Positions 38,995-46,775 of a stretch of 64,000 bases of DNA are shown piece by piece. Each line of letters opens with the position of its first letter. Position 1 is the first letter of the stretch. The notes under the pieces were generated by a model, which searched no databases, was not told the DNA's origin, and saw nothing but the letters and a program-made list of their open reading frames with translations. Source of the DNA: OCS116 cluster bacterium AG-435-F03 (GTDB taxonomy: Bacteria; Pseudomonadota; Alphaproteobacteria; MED-G09); assembly GCA_003212795.1 (NCBI GenBank), contig QCOV01000003.1:1-64000 (forward strand), given 5' to 3'. A program made the translations under genes and the position numbers.

Positions 38995-39969
38995 ATGTCC
39001 CTTTTAGAAGAAAGATTAGTATACAAACCGTTTAAATATCCATGGGCCTATGAAGCATGGCATACCCAACAACAAATCCATTGGTTACCTGAAGAGGTAC
39101 CTTTAGCAGAAGATGTTAAAGACTGGGAAAAAACACTAACCAAAGCAGAAAAAAATCTTCTTACTCAAATATTTAGATTCTTTGTTCAGGCAGATGTTGA
39201 AGTAAATAATTGCTATATGAAACATTATTCCCAAGTTTTTAAACCAACAGAAGTTCAAATGATGCTAGGAGCGTTTTCTAACACAGAAACAATTCATATT
39301 GCCGCCTATAGTCATTTACTTGATACAATTGGAATGGCTGAAGTCGAGTACAGTGCTTTTCTCGATTATAAGGCTATGAAAGATAAATTCGACTTCATGA
39401 GAAAATGGGGCGTCGGAACAAAGGAAAATATAGCTAAGACACTTGCAGTTTTTGGTGCATTTACTGAAGGCGTTCAGTTATTTGCATCTTTCGCGGTTTT
39501 ATTAAATTTTCCAAGGTTTAATAAGATGAAAGGAATGGGTCAAATAGTTACTTGGTCAGTAAGAGATGAAACTCTTCATACCGAGTCAGCCATTAAATTA
39601 TTCAAAACATTTGTATCTGAAAATCCAGAAGTCTTAAACCCTGATCTAGAAAAAGATATTTATGATGCATGTAAAGCAGTTATAAGTCATGAAGATGCTT
39701 TTATAGATCTTGCTTTTGAACTTGGTGGAGTGCAGGGTCTAGAAGCCAACCAAGTTAAAGATTATATCAGATATATAGCCGATTTGAGATTAACTCAGTT
39801 AGGCATGGAAAAGTTATTTCATATTAAAGAGCATCCACTACCTTGGATGGTAGAAATGCTTGGTGGAGTTGAGCATACAAATTTCTTTGAAGGAAGAGCT
39901 ACTGAATATTCAAGGGCGTCAACTACAGGTAGCTGGGACGAAACATTTAAAGAATCATTTGGGACATAG
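38995..39969 (+). CDS. nrdB: Class I ribonucleoside-diphosphate reductase small subunit
   Basis: NrdB houses the metal site and radical that activate NrdA. The 324-residue protein retains all expected residues: D67, E98, H101 and radical tyrosine Y105 in SNTETIHIAAYSH, then E158, E192 and H195 (RDETLH). Their spacing is identical to E. coli NrdB up to Y105 (31, 3 and 4 residues). Presence of the tyrosine and carboxylates fits a Tyr-radical enzyme and argues against the tyrosine-less class Ic or the metal-free class Ie. It has no N-terminal ATP-cone. The gene is 7 nt after nrdA. Confidence 0.95.
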   Translation: MSLLEERLVYKPFKYPWAYEAWHTQQQIHWLPEEVPLAEDVKDWEKTLTKAEKNLLTQIFRFFVQADVEVNNCYMKHYSQVFKPTEVQMMLGAFSNTETIHIAAYSHLLDTIGMAEVEYSAFLDYKAMKDKFDFMRKWGVGTKENIAKTLAVFGAFTEGVQLFASFAVLLNFPRFNKMKGMGQIVTWSVRDETLHTESAIKLFKTFVSENPEVLNPDLEKDIYDACKAVISHEDAFIDLAFELGGVQGLEANQVKDYIRYIADLRLTQLGMEKLFHIKEHPLPWMVEMLGGVEHTNFFEGRATEYSRASTTGSWDETFKESFGT

Positions 39970-39978
39970 AGTTGAGCT

Positions 39979-40329
39979 TCAGTGATTTCTTTTTCCATCA
40001 AAAACACAAACGAAATATAATTGTTCGGTTTGATCAGTATTTTCAACTCTGTGATGAACATCATCTTCAATTAGAACTATATCACCAGAAGAAACACTAA
40101 ATTCAGAATTTTTTCCATCGGGGTAGGTTAATGTCATAGAACCCTTTCCCCTTATGAACATATAAACTTCCTCTTGACCAGCATGTTTATGACCGCTTGT
40201 AGAATGACCAGGGTTAAGATCTGTACTGCTTAATACCAAACCTTTTAATACGGTATTATCAACAACTTTATAGCGCTCATCTTCTTTAGCTACTTCACCA
40301 CCGACATTATAATTTCCTGATAATTTCAA
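39979..40329 (-). CDS. Small cupin-domain protein
   Basis: The 116-residue protein has both cupin motifs: GHKHAGQEEVYMFIRGKG (two His and a Glu as metal ligands) and GDIVLIEDDVHHRVEN with the later His. It is a single-domain cupin with no known enzymatic identity, possibly a metal-dependent small-molecule enzyme or sensor. Translation apparently starts at TTG 40329 with AGG 8 nt upstream. It ends 9 nt from the convergent nrdB stop and lies 21 nt after a MDR oxidoreductase gene on the same strand. Function unknown. Confidence 0.82.
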   Translation of the reverse strand: MKLSGNYNVGGEVAKEDERYKVVDNTVLKGLVLSSTDLNPGHSTSGHKHAGQEEVYMFIRGKGSMTLTYPDGKNSEFSVSSGDIVLIEDDVHHRVENTDQTEQLYFVCVFDGKRNH

Positions 40330-40350
40330 TATATTTACCTTTTAGCTTTA

Positions 40351-41352
40351 TTATAATTTAACGAGTGTCTTTCCGACATTATCTCCGTTAAACATTCTTT
40401 TATAAGATACTAGTACATTTTCTAAACCATTTGTGACATCTGCTTTAAATTTTAATGAACCTTCTAAATACCAATCATGCATAATTTTTTCTATCTTTGG
40501 CCCATCATCTAAAAAATCAGGACAGAAGAAACCCGTTATAGAAGCTCTTTTCATAAGCAATTGATCAAAATTATCAGGTCCTGGAAGTCTTGATCCTTTT
40601 TCATTATATTGCGCTAATAAACCACATAAAGGGATACGAGCATACAAAGCAAGGTTTTGAAGAACAGTATCTAAAATGTCTCCAGCAACATTATCAAAAT
40701 AAATATCAACACCCTCTGGGCATAAACTTTTCAAAGATTTATCTAGATCATCAGTCTTATAGTTAATTGCATGATCAAAACCCAAATCATTCACAAGCCA
40801 ATCACATTTCTCTTTACTTCCTGCAAGCCCTATAACATTACATCCAGCTTTTTTAGCAATTTGGCCAGCTAGTGATCCCGTTGCTCCAGCAGCAGCAGAT
40901 ACTAGAAAAGTTTCACCCTCTTTTGGTTTTCCAACCTCCATAACTCCTACATATGCAGTCCAACCATTTAAACCTAAAACTGATAAGTATGCAGCTTCAT
41001 CTTCTAAACCTGCCTCAAGTTTTAAAAAACTATCTGTCTCAACAATTGCATAATCTGCCCATTCACCAAATCCACGAACTAAATCACCTTTAGAAAAATT
41101 AGGATTATCTGATTCAACTACTTCTGCAAGACATACTCCTACCATGCTTGAACCAAGGTCAATTGGAGGCTGATAACTATCTTGTCTATCACTCATCCAC
41201 ATCCTGGTTCCTGCATCCATAGAAATTATTTTTGTTTTAACTAATATCTTATTATCACTTAGAGCTGGAAGCTCTTCATCAACCAAGGATAGAGCATCTT
41301 CAAAATTTAGTCCTTCTGGTCTATTAATTAATTTCCATACTTTTCTTTTCAT
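40351..41352 (-). CDS. NADP-dependent MDR oxidoreductase, alkenal/alkenone reductase-like (copy 2)
   Basis: This 333-residue zinc-free MDR enzyme is a paralogue of the one at 35630, sharing the start pattern (KxWxLxxRPEG), MSDRQDSYQPPIDLGSSMVG and VSAAAGATGSLAGQIAKKAG. It should reduce activated double bonds with NADPH. The pair brackets the nrdAB and cupin genes; whether this reflects duplication and insertion is not clear. No strong ribosome site is seen. The cupin gene follows 21 nt later on the same strand and may be cotranscribed. Confidence 0.9.
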   Translation of the reverse strand: MKRKVWKLINRPEGLNFEDALSLVDEELPALSDNKILVKTKIISMDAGTRMWMSDRQDSYQPPIDLGSSMVGVCLAEVVESDNPNFSKGDLVRGFGEWADYAIVETDSFLKLEAGLEDEAAYLSVLGLNGWTAYVGVMEVGKPKEGETFLVSAAAGATGSLAGQIAKKAGCNVIGLAGSKEKCDWLVNDLGFDHAINYKTDDLDKSLKSLCPEGVDIYFDNVAGDILDTVLQNLALYARIPLCGLLAQYNEKGSRLPGPDNFDQLLMKRASITGFFCPDFLDDGPKIEKIMHDWYLEGSLKFKADVTNGLENVLVSYKRMFNGDNVGKTLVKL

Positions 41353-41415
41353 TGTTTAACTCATAATTTATTCCGGCTAAGACTATTACATAAACTTGAT
41401 TTTTGAAATAATTAA

Positions 41416-41445
41416 ATAAAAAAGCCGCTTAATATTAAGCGGCTT
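41416..41445 (-). terminator. Rho-independent terminator after metY
   Basis: AAGCCGC and GCGGCTT arms around a short A/T loop (41422-41445) are followed on the minus strand by a run of six T. It lies about 25 nt past the metY stop and is a good intrinsic terminator for that message. Confidence 0.85.
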
Positions 41446-41467
41446 AATTAACTTTATTTATAGCTTT

Positions 41468-42760
41468 TTAAGCCTTATCAAGAGCCTGTGTTAAATCAGC
41501 CTTAATATCATCAATATGTTCAATTCCTACTGATAACCTTACATATCCAGGTGTAACACCAGCAGCTAATTGTTCTTCTTCAGTTAATTGACTATGTGTA
41601 GTACTTGCTGGGTGTATGGCAAGACTTCTTGCATCACCGATATTTGCAACATGATAAAGCAATTTTAAAGAATTAATAAATTTCTTACCTGACTCAACGC
41701 CTCCTTCTAACTCAAAGCCAACAAGACCACCGTATCCTCCTGAAAGATTCTCATCAGCTCTCTTTTTATAATCACCTTCCATCAATCCAGGATAAATTAC
41801 ATTAGTAACTTTTTCGTGAGAATTTAAGAAATTAGCAATCTCATTTGCATTTTTACAATGTTCTCTAATTCTTAAAGGAAGAGTCTCTAATCCTTGTATA
41901 AATTGGAATGCGTTAAATGGGCTCATTGCTCCACCCATATCTCTTAGCAAAGTTGTTCTCGCTTTAAGAATAAAGGCCAATGGAGTTAAAGGATCAGGAA
42001 GCTGGGAAAATACAGCACCATGGTAAGATGGATCTGGTGTATTTAAGGCAGGTTGTCTATCACCAGCCCCAGCCCAATCAAAACCTCCGGCATCAACTAT
42101 TATTCCACCAATAGATGTTCCGTGACCACCAATATATTTTGTAGTTGAATGGATAATAATTGCCGCACCATGATCAAATGGTCTACAAATAATTGGTGCA
42201 GCGGTATTATCAACTATTAGAGGGATACCTTGCTTTCTACCAATCTCAGCTACTTCTTTTATCGGAAAGACTTGTAACTTTGGATTCGGTAAAGTTTCAG
42301 CAAAATATGCTCGTGTTTTATCGTCAGTTGCATTTACGAAATCATTAGGATCTTTAGGATCTACAAAACGAACCTCTATTCCGATATCTTTAAAAGTATT
42401 GCTAAATTGGTTCCATGTACCACCATATAAATCTGTAGATGAGACAATGTTATCACCTGCTCTTGCAATATTTTGAATGGCGTATGCTGTCGCTGTTTGT
42501 CCAGATGAAACAGCCAAAGCTGCAGCTCCGCCTTCTAATGCAGCAACTCTTTGCTCAAGTATATCACAAGTAGGATTCATTATTCTTGAATAAATGTTTC
42601 CTAGCTCAGATAACGCAAATAAATTCGCAGCATGCTCAGTATTATCAAATTGGTAGCTTGTTGTTTGGTGAATTGGAACAGCTACAGAATTGGTACTTGC
42701 ATCTGACCTCCAACCAGCATGTAAAGCTATAGTTTCTGGATTTTTTAAATCATCACTCAT
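41468..42760 (-). CDS. metY: O-acetylhomoserine sulfhydrylase (direct sulfhydrylation)
   Basis: MetY makes homocysteine from O-acetylhomoserine and sulfide, a PLP-dependent step of methionine synthesis. The 430-residue protein has the PLP lysine K208 in HSTTKYIGGHG, the segment SSGQTATAYA, and LETLPLRIREHC. The length is typical of the MetY class, longer than MetB. The frame opens at 42799, but ATG 42760 with GGAGG 5-6 nt upstream gives the expected start and lies after the leader hairpin. A SAM-II riboswitch and terminator precede it, so it is repressed by SAM. Its own terminator follows. This is the clearest regulated gene in the window. Confidence 0.93.
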   Translation of the reverse strand: MSDDLKNPETIALHAGWRSDASTNSVAVPIHQTTSYQFDNTEHAANLFALSELGNIYSRIMNPTCDILEQRVAALEGGAAALAVSSGQTATAYAIQNIARAGDNIVSSTDLYGGTWNQFSNTFKDIGIEVRFVDPKDPNDFVNATDDKTRAYFAETLPNPKLQVFPIKEVAEIGRKQGIPLIVDNTAAPIICRPFDHGAAIIIHSTTKYIGGHGTSIGGIIVDAGGFDWAGAGDRQPALNTPDPSYHGAVFSQLPDPLTPLAFILKARTTLLRDMGGAMSPFNAFQFIQGLETLPLRIREHCKNANEIANFLNSHEKVTNVIYPGLMEGDYKKRADENLSGGYGGLVGFELEGGVESGKKFINSLKLLYHVANIGDARSLAIHPASTTHSQLTEEEQLAAGVTPGYVRLSVGIEHIDDIKADLTQALDKA

Positions 42761-42775
42761 TTTTACCTCCTTTAT

Positions 42776-42817
42776 CTGGGAGACAAAAAAACCCGGCATC
42801 TACCGGGTCTCTCCCAG
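42776..42817 (-). terminator. Leader terminator nested in a second hairpin, before metY
   Basis: On the minus strand the inner stem ACCCGG-6 nt-CCGGGT (42791-42808) is followed by seven T, a typical intrinsic terminator. An outer 8-bp stem, CTGGGAGA with TCTCCCAG (42776-42783 and 42810-42817), encloses both hairpin and T-run. It directly abuts the 3' end of the SAM-II aptamer, so it is probably the expression platform. Confidence 0.82.
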
Positions 42818-42876
42818 CCTTTTTTAGCGATTTCTTTTATGTGGCCGCAAGCCGACTGGCTCAAATCACCACATTC
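42818..42876 (-). promoter_or_regulatory. SAM-II riboswitch aptamer upstream of metY
   Basis: Read on the minus strand, ATGTGG (P1) pairs with CCACAT around a loop that contains UGAUUU and GCUUGC, followed by the 3' strand GCUAAAAAAGG. The loop GAUUU is complementary to the downstream AAAUC, giving the H-type pseudoknot of SAM-II, and the UGAUUU, GCUUGC and GCUAAAAAAGG elements resemble known SAM-II sequences. Placement before metY and next to a terminator supports it. SAM-V shares a core with SAM-II and cannot be fully excluded. Confidence 0.8.
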
Positions 42877-42921
42877 CGTAAAGTACGGATAATGAAACTT
42901 ACATCCGTAGGTTTTTATTGT

Positions 42922-44211
42922 CTAGCTTTTTTTATTTAAGCTATTTAGAGCTGCATAAACTAATGTTTGAGCTTGAGGACGGAGAGGATATCTTCCTGAG
43001 GGGATTAACTGAGTTAACAGTATAGAGAATAATTCCTCTTTTGGATCAATCCAAAAAAAAGTACTTGCCATTCCACCCCATGAAAAACTTCCTAAACTAG
43101 CTGGCATACCTGAGCGGACTTGATCAATTATGACTGAAAAACCTAAACCAAAACCTGCACCATCAAATCTTGTTTCAGAAAAACTACTATCACCCATATC
43201 TTGAAGAGTATTGTTGTTAGGAAGATGATTTTGGGTCATAAAGTTAACAGTTGTAGGGCTTAAAATTCTATTTCCTTTAAAAATACCTTTATCTAAAAGC
43301 ATTTGGCAAAAATTAGCATAATCTGAAATTGTTGAACAAAGACCTCCCCCTCCGGACAAAAAATTTCTATTTTTGGAAAATTCATCTTTTCCGGTAATAT
43401 GACTTAAAGTCATCTTCTTTTTTTTGCTTCCAAGCATAGTCTGATAACAATCTGAAAATCTATCAAGCTTATCATTCTCAACATAAAAGCCAGTATCCTC
43501 CATCTCTAAAGGTTTAAAAATATTCTCTTTAAAAAAATCACCTAAGGACATTCCTGAGATAACCTCAATAACTCTACCTAATACATCAATAGAACATGAA
43601 TAATGCCACTTTTCTCCAGGCTCAAATAATAATGGAAGAGTTGACAGTTTCTTACAAAATTCATCTAAATTCATTTCTTCCTGCGTTTCTATATTTTTAT
43701 AATCATGAAGACCATTTTTTTTATACAAGCCTATTGCTGGATGTCCCAACATAAAATCATAAGTAAAACCTGCTGTATGAGTTAATAAATCACTTATCAA
43801 TATTGGGTTATCTAGAGGTCTAGTTTTATAATTATTAATATCGCCAGACTCCCAAACCTCTATATTTTTAAACTCAGGTAAATAGCGATAAAGTTCATGC
43901 TCAAGTCTGATTAAACCTCTTTCATAAAGCATCATAATCGCCACAGAAGTTATTGGTTTTGTCATAGAGTATATTCTAAATATAGTTTCATTATCTATTT
44001 CTTTTTTAGTTTCTATATTTTTAAAACCTTGATGTGAATAATGTGCAACTTCTCCAAATCTTGATACCAAACATACAAAATTAGGGATTCTTTCTTGTTT
44101 TAAATATGAAGAAAAATATTCAGGAATATATGATAGTTTCTTTTTATCAAACCCTAGTTTTTCAGAACTTGAACCTTTATTTAGATATTTAGAAATTTTT
44201 TCTTTATACAA
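42922..44211 (-). CDS. Serine hydrolase, class C beta-lactamase/esterase family
   Basis: The 429-residue protein has the serine-lysine motif SMTK (S82, K85) in FRIYSMTKPITSVAIMMLYERG and a YSCS segment (WHYSCSIDVLG) at the YxN position, where Cys replaces Asn. This pattern is usual for EstB-like carboxylesterases rather than true beta-lactamases. No signal peptide is visible, so the enzyme appears cytoplasmic. It starts at TTG 44211, 12 nt after the alcohol dehydrogenase stop, and is likely cotranscribed with it. Substrate unknown. Confidence 0.87.
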   Translation of the reverse strand: MYKEKISKYLNKGSSSEKLGFDKKKLSYIPEYFSSYLKQERIPNFVCLVSRFGEVAHYSHQGFKNIETKKEIDNETIFRIYSMTKPITSVAIMMLYERGLIRLEHELYRYLPEFKNIEVWESGDINNYKTRPLDNPILISDLLTHTAGFTYDFMLGHPAIGLYKKNGLHDYKNIETQEEMNLDEFCKKLSTLPLLFEPGEKWHYSCSIDVLGRVIEVISGMSLGDFFKENIFKPLEMEDTGFYVENDKLDRFSDCYQTMLGSKKKKMTLSHITGKDEFSKNRNFLSGGGGLCSTISDYANFCQMLLDKGIFKGNRILSPTTVNFMTQNHLPNNNTLQDMGDSSFSETRFDGAGFGLGFSVIIDQVRSGMPASLGSFSWGGMASTFFWIDPKEELFSILLTQLIPSGRYPLRPQAQTLVYAALNSLNKKS

Positions 44212-44222
44212 TTTATTTCACT

Positions 44223-45167
44223 TTAAACATTAATATCAAAAACAACTTTAATTGATCCTGACTTTCGATCATCTGCAACTTTAAATGCCTCTTCTGCAGC
44301 ATCAAGAGGAAATCTATGTGTGATAACCTTATTCCCGAATTCTTGATTTTCAAATAAGATTCTTGCTGCATTATCTATATCTCTTCCATTATCCCCACTG
44401 GCATCATAAATTCTTGAAGTGTAAAAACTTCCTTCTTTATTTAATATTCCTAAACCTGGCAAAATTATATCTTCCCATCCAGCAGCCAAACCAATAACTT
44501 TTCCGCCTGGTTTCAATAATTCAACACATTTTGCTAGTGCATCTGGATTACCTACTGTATCCACAACTCTATCGTATTCACCCTTGGGTTCATTTGCACC
44601 CCAAATTTCTGCTGCTTCTTTTTGATGGTCATATCTAGCAAAAAGATCTACCTCACAACCCATCCAATAGGCAGTTACAACTGCACATTGACCTATTGAT
44701 CCTCCTCCAACAACCGCAACCCTATGCTCAGACTTGGTATTAGTAATTTTGTAACCATGTACAGCTACAGCAATAGGCTCTACCAATGAAGAATTTTTTA
44801 AGTCCATATTTTTATCTAATGCTACAAGACAATGATCGGGAACTAACATTTTTTCTGTCATTCCTCCATCTGTAGTTGCTCCTAGAATATCAAATTCTTC
44901 AGAGGAACATAAATTATATTTTCCTTGCTTACATTCAGCACAAGAACCACAATAATTTAATGGCTCAATGGCTACAGGGGTACCATCTTGCAGAAAACCA
45001 GATATTTCATGGCCTGCAATATGAGGAAGGTGCATACCTGAGTGTAGAAGATGCATGTCTGTGCCACATATTCCGCATGTACTTATATTAACTAATACGC
45101 CTTCACCTTTTGGCTTAGATACATCTAATTTATTAACTTTTCCTTTAGAATAATTAATAGCTAGCAT
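44223..45167 (-). CDS. Zinc-dependent alcohol dehydrogenase (MDR family)
   Basis: This 314-residue protein has the catalytic zinc ligands C31 in CGICGTDMH and H53-E54 in AGHE, the structural zinc cysteines at about 73, 76, 79 and 87 (CGSCAECKQGKYNLC), and a Rossmann motif VAVVGGGSIGQCAV. It oxidises an alcohol or polyol with NAD(P). It precedes the serine hydrolase by 12 nt and is divergent from the Baeyer-Villiger monooxygenase gene, so ketone, ester and alcohol steps are neighbours. AGGA lies ahead of the ATG. The exact substrate is not indicated. Confidence 0.9.
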   Translation of the reverse strand: MLAINYSKGKVNKLDVSKPKGEGVLVNISTCGICGTDMHLLHSGMHLPHIAGHEISGFLQDGTPVAIEPLNYCGSCAECKQGKYNLCSSEEFDILGATTDGGMTEKMLVPDHCLVALDKNMDLKNSSLVEPIAVAVHGYKITNTKSEHRVAVVGGGSIGQCAVVTAYWMGCEVDLFARYDHQKEAAEIWGANEPKGEYDRVVDTVGNPDALAKCVELLKPGGKVIGLAAGWEDIILPGLGILNKEGSFYTSRIYDASGDNGRDIDNAARILFENQEFGNKVITHRFPLDAAEEAFKVADDRKSGSIKVVFDINV

Positions 45168-45222
45168 TATTTTCCTATCATAATTTGCTTGAAAAGATAC
45201 ACTATAAGTATAACATTTCCTA

Positions 45223-46767
45223 ATGGATAGTAATTCAACGGAAATCTATGATGTAATAATTCTTGGAGCAGGAATCTCAGGTCTAGGATCTGCATACAAT
45301 CTTTTACGTAATAAAAATTCATCATTTCTTATACTAGAAAAAAGTGAGGGTGTTGGAGGTACTTGGAGAGAAAATACTTATCCTGGACTTTGCTGCGATG
45401 TACCTTCTCATTTTTATTCTTTTTCTTTTGCTATGAATCCTGATTGGACAAAAACATATCCTGAACAGTACGAGATTTTAGATTATCTTGAAAATATAAC
45501 TGATAAACTTAAAATTCGTCCTTTTATAAAGTTCAATAGTGAAGTTCTTGAATCACGATACAACGAAAAAGAGAATTTATGGGAAACCTTTTTAAGGTCA
45601 GGAGAGAGATATAAATCTCGATCGCTAATAAGTGGACTTGGACAGCTAAATAAGCCTAAATGGCCTGAAATTCCTGGAATTGAAACATTCAGTGGACATA
45701 GCTTTCATAGCGCCGAGTGGGATCATAGCTATGATCTTACTAATAAGAGAGTTGCTGTTATTGGAAATGGACCAAGCGCGATTGGCTTCATACCAAAAAT
45801 CGTAGATTCTGTTTCAAAAATGACGATTTTTCAGAGAAGTCCAAATTGGATAACTCCTAAACCTGATAGATTATATAACTCATTTGAGAGATTTTGCCTA
45901 AGATATGTTCCTCTTTACGCAAGAATGTACAGATTTTATTGGTATTTCATTCAAGAAAGAAACTACCTAGCATTTTATCAAAAACATAATTTTTTTACAA
46001 AATTCATTGAGAAAGCAATTTCTGCCATTTTGACTAGGTTTAAATTATTTGATTTCGAAAGAGTTTATACAGCAGGTTCATTAATGTTAATTGATGAACA
46101 AATTCAGGATGAATCATTTAAAGAAAAACTAATCCCTGATTATCCAATTGGGTGTAAAAGAATTATCCCCACAAACGACTATTTTCCTGCATTATGTAAA
46201 GATAATGTAAACCTAGAAACATCATTAATAGAAAAGATATCAAATAATAAAATTCATACAAAAGATGGTCGTGAACATGAGGTTGATGTAATCATATACG
46301 GTACAGGTTTTGATACAAATATTTTTATATCCCCAGTGAAAATTACAGGATTAGGTGGAAAAATTCTTGATGACGCCTGGAAAAGCGGAGCTGAAGCCTA
46401 TAGAGGTGTAATGGTTCCTTATTTTCCTAATTTCTTTATATGTTATGGTCCAAACACAAATACTGGACATGTTTCTATAATTTATATGATTGAATCACAA
46501 ATTCTATTCATTATGAAATGTCTTAATTATATGAAGAAAAATAGTCTTGAATACATCGATATTAAGGATGATGCGATGCAGGCATACAATAAAAAAATTC
46601 AAAAAAAATTAGCTGAAACTGTATGGGCTGGAAGTTGTGGAAGTTGGTATAAAACAGAAGAAGGAAAAATAATAAATAATTACCCAGGATATGGCATTGA
46701 ATATCACTGGATGATGGCTAGGCCTAATTATTCAGATTTCAATGATAATCTTAAAAGTAATAATTAA
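45223..46767 (+). CDS. Flavin-binding monooxygenase, Baeyer-Villiger type
   Basis: This 514-residue protein has two dinucleotide-binding motifs, GAGISGLG (15-22, FAD) and VIGNGPSAIG (NADPH), and between them the Baeyer-Villiger fingerprint FSGHSFHSAEWD, matching FxGxxxHxxxW(P/D). GGTWRENTYPGLCCDVPSHFYSFSF is another hallmark. Such enzymes insert oxygen next to a carbonyl, turning ketones into esters. The divergent neighbours, a zinc alcohol dehydrogenase and a serine hydrolase, could form an alcohol to ketone to ester to acid route; that link is inference. N-oxidation or other FMO activities remain possible. Confidence 0.9.
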   Translation: MDSNSTEIYDVIILGAGISGLGSAYNLLRNKNSSFLILEKSEGVGGTWRENTYPGLCCDVPSHFYSFSFAMNPDWTKTYPEQYEILDYLENITDKLKIRPFIKFNSEVLESRYNEKENLWETFLRSGERYKSRSLISGLGQLNKPKWPEIPGIETFSGHSFHSAEWDHSYDLTNKRVAVIGNGPSAIGFIPKIVDSVSKMTIFQRSPNWITPKPDRLYNSFERFCLRYVPLYARMYRFYWYFIQERNYLAFYQKHNFFTKFIEKAISAILTRFKLFDFERVYTAGSLMLIDEQIQDESFKEKLIPDYPIGCKRIIPTNDYFPALCKDNVNLETSLIEKISNNKIHTKDGREHEVDVIIYGTGFDTNIFISPVKITGLGGKILDDAWKSGAEAYRGVMVPYFPNFFICYGPNTNTGHVSIIYMIESQILFIMKCLNYMKKNSLEYIDIKDDAMQAYNKKIQKKLAETVWAGSCGSWYKTEEGKIINNYPGYGIEYHWMMARPNYSDFNDNLKSNN

Positions 46768-46775
46768 GATTAATT

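Noticed and set aside
42761-42817. A second SAM aptamer (SAM-V) in tandem with SAM-II
   Set aside because: No second loop with UGAUUU-type sequence lies between the terminator and GGAGG; only the terminator stems are there.
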